Shown here: in pieces, positions 10,701 to 17,258 of the stretch | Layout: the number at the start of each line of letters is the position of its first letter | Numbering within the stretch: the first letter of the stretch is position 1 | DNA from: an uncultured Collinsella sp. | GTDB lineage: Bacteria; Actinomycetota; Coriobacteriia; Coriobacteriales; Coriobacteriaceae | Length of the DNA stretch: 22,185 nt | Reading direction: 5' to 3' | Assembly: GCA_900547765.1 (NCBI GenBank) | Contig: URIA01000038.1 | Span: 1-22,185, forward strand | Notes under the pieces: generated by a model | Told to the model about the DNA's origin: nothing | Databases searched by the model: none | What the model saw: only the letters and a program-made list of their open reading frames with translations | Position numbers and translations under genes: made by a program

Positions 10701-11242
10701 TGGATCTCGTGGCTAGTGCGGAAGCCGTCGAAGAAGTTAAGGAACGGGGTCTTGCCCTCGATGGCGGCAAGGTGAGCCACCGGCGAGAGATCCATGACCT
10801 CCTGGACGTTGCCCTCGGCGAGCATGGCGAAGCCGGTCTGACGGCAGGCCATGACGTCGGAGTGATCACCGAAGATGTTCAGGGCGTGCGAAGCGACGCA
10901 ACGCGCGGAGACGTGGAAAACGCCCGGGAGCTGCTCTCCTGCGATCTTGTACATGTTCGGGATCATCAGGAGCAGACCCTGAGAAGCCGTGTAGGTGGTG
11001 GTCAGAGCACCGGCGCTCAGCGAACCGTGAACGGTACCGGCTGCACCTGCCTCGGACTCCATCTCGACGACCTTGACCGGGGTGCCGAAGATGTTCTTGC
11101 GACCCTGGGCCGCCCACTGGTCGACATGGTCGGCCATCGGGCTGGACGGCGTAATGGGATAAATTCCCGCTACCTCGGTGTACGCATACGAAACATATGC
11201 GGCCGCCTCGTTGCCGTCCATAGACTTAAACTTACGCGCCAT
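7703..11242 (-). CDS. nifJ: Pyruvate:ferredoxin (flavodoxin) oxidoreductase, single-chain
   Basis: This enzyme oxidatively decarboxylates pyruvate with CoA to acetyl-CoA and CO2, passing electrons to ferredoxin or flavodoxin; it is central to anaerobic energy metabolism. The 1179 residues match the usual single-chain length. In order: an N-terminal domain with YPITPSSPMAD (28-38), the transketolase-like and gamma domains, and an EKR-type linker. Two ferredoxin-like 4Fe-4S motifs follow, CIQCNQCAYVCP (about 697) and CMGCTNCVKVCP (about 753). Next are CAGCAETA (about 816), which helps bind the proximal cluster, and a TPP-binding domain with GGDGWAYDIGFGG (about 967) and TEVYSNTGGQ (about 1002). 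The start is the ATG giving MARKFKSMDG, preceded by GAGAGGAGAGGGG. An upstream in-frame ATG at 11260 would place that ribosome site inside the gene. It is intact and probably monocistronic. Confidence 0.98.
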   Translation of the reverse strand: MARKFKSMDGNEAAAYVSYAYTEVAGIYPITPSSPMADHVDQWAAQGRKNIFGTPVKVVEMESEAGAAGTVHGSLSAGALTTTYTASQGLLLMIPNMYKIAGEQLPGVFHVSARCVASHALNIFGDHSDVMACRQTGFAMLAEGNVQEVMDLSPVAHLAAIEGKTPFLNFFDGFRTSHEIQKVAMWDYKDLAEMCDMDAVQAFRDHALNPEHPHTRGSHENGDIFFQNREACNKVYDELPAVVEGYMKKINEKLGTDYGLFNYYGAPDADRVVVCMGSFCDVLEEVIDYLNAHGEKVGLVKVRLFRPFSIKHFVDVLPETVQKIAVMDRTKEPGSIGEPLYQDVVSALYEAGKTGIKVVGGRYGLGSKDTPPASAFAVFEELKKDEPKREFTIGIVDDVTNLSLPEAEDTPNTAAPGTIECKFWGLGGDGTVGANKNSIKIIGDHTDKYVQAYFQYDSKKTGGVTVSHLRFGDSPIRSPYYVTKADFVACHNPSYIVKGFKMVRDVKPGGTFLVNCQWSDEEFAEHMPAVAKRYIANNNVNVYLIDAIDLAAKVGMGKRTNTVLQSAFFALAKVLPAEDALQYMKDAATKSYMKKGQAIVDANHKAIDAGATAFRKFEVPADWATAEDVAPVELSEETKSAIAQQVKNLLEPIDRMDGDSLPVSAFVDCADGQFELGASAYEKRGVAVVVPHWDETKCIQCNQCAYVCPHATIRPFAMTEDEAAAAPEATRTLDAMGPKAKGMKFTMAVSPLDCMGCTNCVKVCPKGALEMVPTEQEMDQQPVWDYMVENVSEKKELIAANVKGSQFKQPYLEFSGSCAGCAETAYARLVTQVAGDRMFISNATGCSSIWGNPAATAPYCKDKDGHGPAWNNSLFEDNAEHGLGMAVGYEAVQKKLIAATQDIIAADGPSDELKAAGQAWIDSVNDAEASKAAAAAYVAELEKCGCDASKAILADKAYLTKKSFWIFGGDGWAYDIGFGGLDHVLASGHNVNVFVFDTEVYSNTGGQASKASNLGQVAQFAAAGKVTKKKSLAEIAMSYGYVYVAQVAMGANPAQTLKAIHEAEAYDGPSLIIGYSPCEMHSIKKGGMQNCQAEMKKAVECGYWNMFRFNPAAEEGKKFSLDSKEPAGGYQEFLMNEARYASLTRSFPERAEELFAANEAAAMDRYQHLLKLKTLYNEA

Positions 11243-11587
11243 ATACCCCTCTCCTCTCATATAGGTATACAGGCCCCGGCGCTCGCCGGGATGTTGGCGT
11301 GATGGGATTTTCGTTGTTGCTTCCGATCATCTGACAGGCGGACTCAGCGGCAGGTACATGGCGTGGAGAGAAGGCATGCCGAGGCGAGGAGAGCTGCACG
11401 CGCTCCACAGGCCCAGCTACCCGTCTTGCACATGACCGAGCGCCGCAAAGACCGCATGCCGGATGCTCCCGGGCACGCCCCGGCGATGGGAAGCGCCCGC
11501 AACGGAAATCCGCATGCGGGTTTATTGTACCCCGCCGTCAGGCCATATTTCGGCAAATATAGGTGGGCGGTAAAGGTTTACCTCGGG
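11243..11587. other. nifJ upstream/leader region
   Basis: No coding region is supported here. Read on the minus strand, a TACAAT box lies at 11524-11529 without a convincing -35 partner. The AT-rich segment around it (11520-11580) is the best promoter location and would give nifJ a leader of roughly 280 bases. A perfect 10-base palindrome CCGCATGCGG sits just downstream of that box. A compact hairpin (CCCGGCG, 2-base loop, CGCCGGG) lies at about 11274-11289, about 12 bases upstream of the SD. No known RNA family was recognised. Confidence 0.4.
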
Positions 11588-12117
11588 TGACCGCCAAAGG
11601 CCAGAATGGTCCCTCCATCCCCGGACGACTGGCTCTGACGCGCCAAGGAGTGTCCCCAAGTACCGGCAGGAAAGGAACGTCCCTAACTGCCGGCTAGAGG
11701 GCGCCGAGCAGGATGGCGTAGGTGGTGGATTCGCCGAGTTTGAGCTCGTCGCCGGGGTTGAGCTGGGCGGAGCGGCCGGGCTCTACTTGAATACACACAC
11801 TCGTGGCCCCGTTTACCACCACGGTGCCGTTAGTGGACGACAGGTCCTCGACAAACCATGCGCCAGACTCGTCGCACCAGATATGGGCATGGCGGGCCGA
11901 GACGTCGTCGGTGATGCCGCCCTCCCCCGTTGCCAGCGCGCCGATCTCAACGCCTTCCTCACTCGGCTGAATCCAGCGCGGGACGCTCACCACGTAGCCG
12001 TTTTGCACGCACAGCAGTCCCAGCGGATGCGCCGGCGCGACCTCGTGCTCGCCCGCGACCGAAGATGTGCTCAGCGAGCGCGGCGTCGACGTGTCGCCGC
12101 CACGGGTCGCATGAGCG
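11588..12117. repeat. Left copy of diverged direct repeat (FHA-gene 3' end plus downstream sequence)
   Basis: This segment aligns end to end with 18324-18862 in the same orientation. It covers about 105 bases downstream of the FHA gene and about 425 bases of its 3' coding part. Identity is high but imperfect, with many third-position substitutions and one 6-base indel. Homology starts at TGACCGCCAA and stops abruptly near 12117. Confidence 0.85.
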
Positions 12118-12167
12118 CGGCGGCTCGCCCGACTTGGAACTAAGGCGGGCGTGAGAGCAAACGGCAT
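11694..12167 (-). pseudogene. Truncated FHA-domain protein (5' part missing)
   Basis: This 157-residue frame keeps only the C-terminal FHA module of the full-length protein encoded at 18430-19368. From HATRGG onward it is collinear with residues 171-312 of that protein. The phosphothreonine-binding landmarks are kept: SARHAHIWCD and LSSTNGTVVVNG. The N-terminal 170 residues are missing and replaced by about 18 unrelated residues reading from an ATG at 12167 with no good ribosome site. It has two fewer residues than its partner in the ITD-VSAR loop. Substitutions are mostly conservative or silent, so it probably came from a related functional gene rather than from long decay in place. Expression seems unlikely. 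Confidence 0.75.
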
Positions 12168-12290
12168 AGGGAACGAATCTTGCGGATGTACTCCTCGACG
12201 TCAGGCAGGTAAGCCCCACGAAGTCACCGGGGAGGCCCAAGCGGCCCGGCACCACTTCCAGATTCTGACCAGGGCGAGTCGTTCGCCGGT
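12140..12290 (-). pseudogene. Possible C-terminal scrap of an unidentified GC-rich gene
   Basis: A 27-codon frame ending in TAG at 12140-12142 reads LRGAYLPDVEEYIRKIRSLC and then a basic tail. It looks protein-like and uses GC-rich codons. Immediately upstream a different frame reads GQNLEVVPGRLGLPGDF, so a frameshift may separate two halves of one former gene. No family was recognised. It abuts the truncated end of the left FHA repeat and may mark the junction of the acquired segment. Confidence 0.3.
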
Positions 12291-12683
12291 GGCTGAAGGC
12301 TCGCTCCCACCCAAAAGGGGAGATTCGCGTTGTTCCCCAATCGCTCTCGCATCTTTCATTTTGCTCGAGGTGGGCTATAAAAACTTTCCTGGTGAAAGGC
12401 GGCGATTGGTTTCCTTTCTTTCTAGAGGAGCGCGCCTGTAATCTGTTTTCATCCTAAATCAAGTTAAGATCGGACCTTCCAGAGGCAAGTCGACTCAAAC
12501 TGCGAGGCTCCATGTTGGAATAAAGAGCGCTGTCGAAGTGCCAACAACACAAAGCTTGCCAGTCTCAAATAGAACCTTTTGGGAGTCCGATTGGGCCGCA
12601 CACCGAATCCCCGCTGGTGGTTTTTTATAGCTGCGCAACAATAAACAAGGTTAGTGCCAGTCCAGCATGAAATTGAGGAACGT
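12291..12683. other. Non-coding stretch upstream of the radical SAM gene
   Basis: The composition changes within this stretch from GC-rich to A+T-rich, after about 12350. No gene is supported. The promoter of the radical SAM gene should lie here, but I found no box pair with acceptable spacing. The run TTTTTTATAG at about 12621-12630 is the most A+T-rich point before the gene. Confidence 0.5.
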
Positions 12684-14042
12684 ATGCATTTTTTCTCAGT
12701 AAGTGATCGTCGTTACTGCTTCGATGAGGTCACTCGCAATTGCTTTCAGGTTGACCAAGCATCAGAAGATGCGCTTCGCATATTTGAAGCATCGGGAAGA
12801 ACGGTCAACTCGAAGTTGCTAACAAAGTCACTTGCTGCGAAAGGCTACGACCAAACGACCATAGCAGAACTTGAAGACGACATTGATGAGTATCAACGAT
12901 TGTCTGAGCGGACTTTCTTAACAAAAGACACGCCTCGAAAACTTAGATCCATCGAACTCCACGTTTCACATGCATGCAACCTTGGTTGTAGTTACTGTTT
13001 TGCCGGTAAAGGAGATTATGGAACGTCTCCTCTGCTGATGACAGACGAGATAGCCTTCAAGGCGGTCGACTACCTCGTCGCAAGTTCATCGGAAAACGAA
13101 ACGCTTGCGATCGTCTTTTTTGGTGGGGAACCCATGATTAACGAGCCGCTGATATGGAAAACGGTCGACTATTCAAAAAGAATATACCCCAATAGAAACT
13201 TTACCTATTCTATTACGACCAACGGAACGCTTTTGAATGACACTGCTGTGAATTCTTTCAAGGAGCACGGGTTTTCTGTTCTGATTAGTCTCGATGGTAC
13301 AGGATGCAAGCACGATGCATCGCGCCCGTATAAGACGGGAGGCGGCTCTTTCTCCGATATCGACAAAAACGTTCGTCGTTTTTCCGAGTCGTTCCCCTTC
13401 GGCGCAAGAGCGACCTTAACAAATAATAACTGTAACCTTGTTGAAGACTATCTTCAGTTTAAAGAGATGGGCTTCAGAAGGATTTACTTCTCGCCCGTGA
13501 GCTCATTCGATGAGAATATCAAACTCGACGAACACTCATTAAACAAAATCAGGGCGGGCCTAATAGATTTGGCGGATCAATATCTCAAACAGATTGATCA
13601 AGGGGAAAAGCCCTTGTTTAGAACATTGAAAACTGCAGTTGATTTGATTATGAGCAACAGGATCGCCTTTGTCGGATGCGGGGCTGGCAGGCGTTTTATT
13701 TCCGTGACTCCCGAAGGGGACGTATACCCCTGTCACAGGTTTGTCGGGATGATGCGATTCAAAATGGGCAACATCGTCACCGGAATTGACGAAACTAGGT
13801 ATATTGAAAACTGGAGTCAGGGTGTCGAAAAAAGAATTGACTGTACGGACTGTTGGGCTCGGTCTTTCTGTGGTGGGGGCTGTAGCTGGGAGGCTGCAGA
13901 CGAGCACGGCTACTTGCCCAAGAGTCTACACCCTGCATCATGTGAATATAGAAAAATGTGCTACGAGATGGCTTTTGACCTTATTTCCCGCCACTCATCT
14001 TCGCAGGAGAAAAATCAACGAGAAGCTACTGTATCGGAATAA
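12684..14042 (+). CDS. Radical SAM/SPASM peptide maturase
   Basis: It is predicted to install radical-derived crosslinks, most likely thioethers, in the two Cys-rich peptides encoded just downstream. The 452 residues are typical for SPASM peptide maturases. The first ~90 residues resemble the small leader-binding region common in this family. The radical SAM motif CNLGCSYC follows, with cluster cysteines 98, 102 and 105, and then GGEP (147-150). The SPASM region has C332, the VTPEGDVYPCHRFVG segment (C350), the classic C-x2-C-x5-C-x3-C (387, 390, 396, 400), and C420 and C426. The ATG at 12684 was chosen because GAGG sits 5 nt upstream; an in-frame GTG at 12654 would add ten residues but has only a weak AAGG. 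Codon use is much more A+T-rich than in nifJ or the kinase operon, which suggests transfer. The exact bond formed is inferred. Confidence 0.93.
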   Translation: MHFFSVSDRRYCFDEVTRNCFQVDQASEDALRIFEASGRTVNSKLLTKSLAAKGYDQTTIAELEDDIDEYQRLSERTFLTKDTPRKLRSIELHVSHACNLGCSYCFAGKGDYGTSPLLMTDEIAFKAVDYLVASSSENETLAIVFFGGEPMINEPLIWKTVDYSKRIYPNRNFTYSITTNGTLLNDTAVNSFKEHGFSVLISLDGTGCKHDASRPYKTGGGSFSDIDKNVRRFSESFPFGARATLTNNNCNLVEDYLQFKEMGFRRIYFSPVSSFDENIKLDEHSLNKIRAGLIDLADQYLKQIDQGEKPLFRTLKTAVDLIMSNRIAFVGCGAGRRFISVTPEGDVYPCHRFVGMMRFKMGNIVTGIDETRYIENWSQGVEKRIDCTDCWARSFCGGGCSWEAADEHGYLPKSLHPASCEYRKMCYEMAFDLISRHSSSQEKNQREATVSE

Positions 14043-14150
14043 GCGGTTCAGCGCATTGCTGTCACCATTGTGGAGGTGTTCGTTCTTCTGATTACCGTCT
14101 GCGAAGCTTATTGCTACATTCGCCGAAACCATTCTAGAAATATGGTGAAC

Positions 14151-14179
14151 TAGACATCTTGGTTTGTTATACACAATAT
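14151..14179 (+). promoter_or_regulatory. Candidate promoter for the precursor peptide genes
   Basis: TAGACA (14151-14156) and CAATAT (14174-14179) are separated by 17 bases, about 30 bases before the first precursor start. The 169-base gap after the maturase gene is consistent with separate, stronger transcription of the substrates. Both boxes are imperfect matches to the consensus. Confidence 0.35.
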
Positions 14180-14211
14180 TGAGGTTTTTCTGCACTCAAA
14201 GGGAGGTAGTC

Positions 14212-14415
14212 GTGAAGCATATTCATCCGATTAATCCAGGAAGTGGCGGCGAGGCAGGCGTGAAGCCGATGTCTTTTGACTGCCTCTTGGGCATTACTGA
14301 CATCTGTACTGTTTATGATAAAGCAGATGGCTGTGGTGCATACGATTACTGCGACTATGACATGGATGGCGGCAGCATCTGCGTTGTAGATCACTGTGGC
14401 ATTGATCAAACGTAG
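14212..14415 (+). CDS. Cys/Asp-rich RiPP precursor peptide 1 (radical SAM substrate)
   Basis: This 67-residue peptide starts at a GTG preceded by GGGAGG at 6 nt spacing. It begins MKHIHPINPG, shared at its N-terminus with the next peptide, and has a Gly-rich leader to about residue 22. The core carries six Cys (24, 32, 41, 47, 57, 62) in three paired modules of the form C-x(n)-D-x-C: C24...DIC32, C41-GAY-DYC47 and C57-VV-DHC62. Asp also follows Cys at the C-x3-D spacing (C32/D36, C41/D45) or nearby. The core has no Lys after residue 37 and is strongly acidic. It lies 169 bases downstream of the maturase on the same strand. The product is probably a thioether-bridged peptide of ranthipeptide type. 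I cannot assign it to a named family, and the cleavage site is not visible. Confidence 0.82.
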   Translation: MKHIHPINPGSGGEAGVKPMSFDCLLGITDICTVYDKADGCGAYDYCDYDMDGGSICVVDHCGIDQT

Positions 14416-14430
14416 TCTCTAATTGGATTA

Positions 14431-14440
14431 AGGTGAGGAG
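14431..14440 (+). promoter_or_regulatory. Strong ribosome binding site of precursor 2
   Basis: AGGTGAGGAG lies 5 nt before the ATG at 14446. It supports translation of a gene too short to be found by length alone. Confidence 0.75.
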
Positions 14441-14445
14441 CTGTT

Positions 14446-14625
14446 ATGAAGCATATCCATCCTGTTGGTTCAAATGAACATCCTCCCGTTGAGCCTTGTT
14501 GTCTTGGAGTTGATATATGCAATTTTTACGACATCGCCGAGTGCCCTGTTGCGGATTGGTGCTATGTCGATAAAGAATCAAGCTGTGTTTTGCCAGCAGA
14601 TTGGTGCGATCCAGTTGACGAGTAG
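14446..14625 (+). CDS. Cys/Asp-rich RiPP precursor peptide 2 (radical SAM substrate)
   Basis: This 59-residue paralogue of the preceding peptide is separated from it by 30 bases. Both begin MKHIHP; the rest of the leader differs and is Pro-rich here. The core has seven Cys (18, 19, 25, 33, 39, 47, 54). The same three modules recur: C19-LGV-DIC25, C33-PVA-DWC39 and C47-VLPA-DWC54, with Trp before the last Cys in the second and third. Four exact C-x3-D pairs are present (19/23, 25/29, 33/37, 54/58); C39/D42 and C47/D52 are one residue off. C18 is the only Cys with no Asp within five residues. It ends CDPVDE. The conserved spacing despite low sequence identity suggests that one maturase acts on both. 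Its activity is unknown; it could be antimicrobial or a signal. Confidence 0.83.
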   Translation: MKHIHPVGSNEHPPVEPCCLGVDICNFYDIAECPVADWCYVDKESSCVLPADWCDPVDE

Positions 14626-14703
14626 TTTTGTGGCTAGGAACTATTTGGTCCAATTCAGAATAAGATGGGAACAAATACCAAAATCTCGTGTCTGGGAGGA
14701 GTT

Positions 14704-14811
14704 ATGCCATTATTGCAAGGTCTCGTTGGATTAGCCTTTATACTTGCGTTATATCTGGCACCTTTTTTAATTCTATTCTTCATTATCCGACTCTTTCTTC
14801 GGAGAAAATAG
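14704..14811 (+). CDS. Small single-span membrane peptide, possible immunity or accessory peptide
   Basis: This 35-residue frame starts at an ATG with GGGAGGA just upstream (about 4 nt spacing). Nearly all of it is one hydrophobic segment (LVGLAFILALYLAPFLILFF), followed by a basic tail ending RLFLRRK. This predicts one membrane span with a cytoplasmic C-terminus. It lies 78 bases after precursor 2 on the same strand and before the terminator, so it is probably in the same transcript. Small basic membrane peptides near bacteriocin genes often give self-protection, which suggests that role here; it could instead be an exporter helper. No homologue was recognised. Confidence 0.6.
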   Translation: MPLLQGLVGLAFILALYLAPFLILFFIIRLFLRRK

Positions 14812-14877
14812 GAGTGTCACGCAAACATTAGCGTAGCTTTCTTCCAATATGAGCCGAGCATTGGCAAGTGGAATAAG

Positions 14878-14918
14878 AAGCCCGACCGTTCGCCACATGA
14901 AAGTGATCGGACGGGCTT
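14878..14918 (+). terminator. Rho-independent terminator of the peptide cassette
   Basis: AAGCCCGACCG pairs with CGGACGGGCTT around a loop of about 18 bases, with one internal mismatch. The tail TCTCTATTT follows on the plus strand. It closes the plus-strand cassette shortly after the 35-residue membrane peptide. Confidence 0.6.
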
Positions 14919-15511
14919 CTCTATTTAACCCGGGCCGCCACCCATAGCGGCTTTCCAAGCGTATTCTCAGTGCAAAGCAATCGTCAGTTTAATCCTATGC
15001 GCTGATACCGCATTTCATTTGTTCGGCTCGAATTCTACGGCCTGGCAACCCTCGCACTCTCCGGCAAATGGATTGAACGCGAAGGCAGAGATGATGTGTG
15101 CGTGGACATCGAGGCTGCTGTAGGCAACATACTGGGACATGGACCCCCGCTGCGCGTGGTATGCGGCCCGGCATATTCATTGCCGTCCAACCCCGTGTAG
15201 TTGCAGCAAAGGGTGGAACCTCAATGCTCAGCCCATGTTGTCCGTGGGACACGAGAATCGTAAGTACACTTTGGTGCGATTCTCACGCTGATACTGAGCC
15301 ACCTGGAATAAGATACGTCGCGACAACACTTCGCTTCACCTCTGTCTCGACAAGATGACGTAGACTAAAGTCTCCTTTAGTAAGAGAACGAGAACCATAT
15401 CTGAAAGCGTTGCGATGGCGTGAAGGCACCGAGTCCGAACCGCCTGAATGCTACGTGCATCTGCATCGCCTTTTTGTTATCTCTGCCAGTTGGGTAGCAC
15501 TACACTTGTCA
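14919..15511. other. Gene-poor segment between the peptide cassette and the ABC exporter
   Basis: About 590 bases with no intact gene supported. It contains a GC-rich gene scrap (15015-15250, listed separately). It also has an 8-base inverted repeat GAGAATCG/CGATTCTC at 15253-15284 and a 7-base inverted repeat ACTAAAG/CTTTAGT at 15364-15381 with a 4-base loop. No T-run follows either hairpin. No clear terminator for the ABC gene was found. Confidence 0.5.
15015..15250 (-). pseudogene. Possible 3' remnant of an unidentified gene
   Basis: On the minus strand the end of this segment reads MSQYVAYSSLDVHAHIISAF and then a tail with CEGC, ending EFEPNK before TGA at 15015. Upstream a different frame reads SIEVPPFAATTRGWTAMNMP. 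The two join if one frameshift is assumed near 15160. Codons are GC-rich like the host flanks and unlike the neighbouring peptide cassette. The final 41 codons could stand alone from an ATG at 15140, but no ribosome site precedes it. The family was not recognised. Confidence 0.3.
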
Positions 15512-17164
15512 TCATTTACCCTGGTACATGCTGCCTAAATCCACTACCCCTTCTACCGCGCCGACCATCTCGTCATCGTGAGAGACAACGATGATCAGCT
15601 GGCTTTGCTTGTTGCGCTTAACATAGGCCGCAAGCTCGGCGCGGCTTACAGCGTCTAACCCAGTCGTGGGCTCGTCGAGTACCAAAACTGACGACTTGCG
15701 TGAAATCGCCGACCATAAGTACACTCGGCGCAGCTCACCGCCCGAAAGCGCGGAGCAACGTTTCCCGAGCAACTCCTTCACGCTGTTTTCCAGCGAAAGT
15801 AGGCCATCTACACCCCGGTGATAGGAAGAAAAGGGCGTGTCGAAATACTCTAACAGCTCTTTCACCGTTTCGTCCGGCGCGAGGCACGACTGTGGGCAGC
15901 ACGATATCTCTCTCGCACGTATGTAATCCAAGTCGCATTCTTCGATTGGCACGCCGTTGTATTTTACTTTGCCTTTCGATGAGTATAGCCCGAGCATCAA
16001 GTAAAGAAGTGACGTCTTGCCTCTTCCGTTTTCCCCAACTATGCAATATGTACCAGGACCGGAAAACTTGAAAGAAAACCCGCCGAGGACCTCTCGGACA
16101 GATCCGTCTGGAAGGGCAACCGAGAATTCCAAATCAGATACCGAAATGTCATTTATTTCATCGAGTTTAGCTAAATCGGTCCGATTCCACCCCGATCTCT
16201 CCTTTTCTCTCGTCGCGATAGCCGTCCTATCCCATGATGCTTTGGCATCTTGATAGGATTTGAACAATGACATCATACTTTTCAAAGTCTTAAAGAGAAC
16301 CGCGAAGTATGTACCGATGATAGTGTACTCGCCTATTGACATAGTTCCGTTAATGATTCGTACTCCGGAAACAACAAGTATCACCGCTTGAAACAACGCT
16401 GCGAAAAGACCATCGAGCGATGTCAGAGAATATGATAGCTTTCCGGAGCGCAAAACTTTGGGAAAATAGCTCTTAAACCCAGCGTCGAGCGCTTGTTCGC
16501 TCTTGCCGTACGAAGATGTCAGTTGAATGTTGAGAATCTGATTAAGCTGCGATGCAATTGCGGCGTAAAAGGCGCTGTCCGCCTCTTTCTTCTCATACGT
16601 GACCCTATACAAGAGTTTCCTCAACCCAGTAATTACACAGAAATACACGATGAGGAGAATGATGGAAAACACCGCGAGAGTTGAATCAATTGACCATATG
16701 ATAAGCAATACGATGGGAATGGCTACAATGGACAGCGGCGCACTGATAAAATTCGCCAAAACGAAGGATGAGACCACGCTGGAGTCGGAAATAATCCGTT
16801 GCGTTGTATAGGCTGGATCGATGGTCCGACTCACCAAGTAATCGTCTCTTTCAAAACGCAAGACGGCCTCCCTGAGAAGATCAAAGGAAAGTCTCGTGGT
16901 TATGCGAATGGAAAGTGTTCCTGCAAAATAAGTAAAGAGGGTGGAGAAAACTCCTATTGACGCAACCAGGAGCGCGAAGAGTACGGCGTCTCTTTCGCTG
17001 CGGTTACCGAGAAGAAAATCTAAGAATTTCCCGTTCACGTATGGCATGGCATAGGAGAGAGCGTTTCCAATCACCGTGATAGCAATGAAGACGAAAGCCC
17101 CTTTTGCTCTGATGAACCTCGAGAGAACGCATCGAATCAAGGAAGGCCCCAATCTACCCGCCAC
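15512..17164 (-). CDS. ABC transporter, fused membrane and ATPase domains (probable peptide exporter)
   Basis: It is a half-transporter of 550 residues that probably works as a homodimer in the membrane. Residues 1 to about 310 hold about six membrane segments (roughly 22-45, 60-82, 135-180 and 250-295). The ATPase domain follows, with Walker A GENGRGKTS (377-385), Q-loop CCPQ (422-425), signature LSGGE (473-477), Walker B VLVLDEPTTGLD (493-504) and the switch His in VVSHDD (529). There is no N-terminal C39 peptidase, so it would not cleave a leader itself. The start is a GTG; an in-frame stop three codons upstream rules out a longer form, and no clear ribosome site precedes it. It converges with the maturase cassette and shares its A+T-rich codon use. 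Export of, or immunity to, the modified peptides is the likely job but remains inference. Confidence 0.9.
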   Translation of the reverse strand: MAGRLGPSLIRCVLSRFIRAKGAFVFIAITVIGNALSYAMPYVNGKFLDFLLGNRSERDAVLFALLVASIGVFSTLFTYFAGTLSIRITTRLSFDLLREAVLRFERDDYLVSRTIDPAYTTQRIISDSSVVSSFVLANFISAPLSIVAIPIVLLIIWSIDSTLAVFSIILLIVYFCVITGLRKLLYRVTYEKKEADSAFYAAIASQLNQILNIQLTSSYGKSEQALDAGFKSYFPKVLRSGKLSYSLTSLDGLFAALFQAVILVVSGVRIINGTMSIGEYTIIGTYFAVLFKTLKSMMSLFKSYQDAKASWDRTAIATREKERSGWNRTDLAKLDEINDISVSDLEFSVALPDGSVREVLGGFSFKFSGPGTYCIVGENGRGKTSLLYLMLGLYSSKGKVKYNGVPIEECDLDYIRAREISCCPQSCLAPDETVKELLEYFDTPFSSYHRGVDGLLSLENSVKELLGKRCSALSGGELRRVYLWSAISRKSSVLVLDEPTTGLDAVSRAELAAYVKRNKQSQLIIVVSHDDEMVGAVEGVVDLGSMYQGK

Positions 17165-17258
17165 AAAACATCAATCACTGATACCTTACACCTCAACACA
17201 ACAGGAGCGAAGATTTGCCAATGAGACTGCTTTAAGATTGCCTTGGGCCAATACGATC

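Noticed and set aside
11294..11345. Sequence on the minus strand slightly resembling the SRP RNA apical motif (GTCAG...CGGAAG)
   Set aside because: The conserved GGUCCGGAAGGAAGCAGC core is not present and no enclosing stem forms, so it is more likely part of the nifJ leader.
14212..14415. Precursor 1 as a SCIFF (six Cys in forty-five) peptide
   Set aside because: SCIFF peptides are highly conserved in sequence and sit before their own maturase. This peptide has a different leader, is acidic, follows the maturase and has a paralogue beside it.
14465..14734. 89-codon plus-strand frame overlapping precursor 2
   Set aside because: It has no ribosome site, shows no similarity to anything nearby, and is out of frame with the well-supported precursor.
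15098..15358. 86-codon plus-strand frame in the gap before the exporter
   Set aside because: It has no ribosome site and an unconvincing composition. The minus strand of the same segment reads more like protein.
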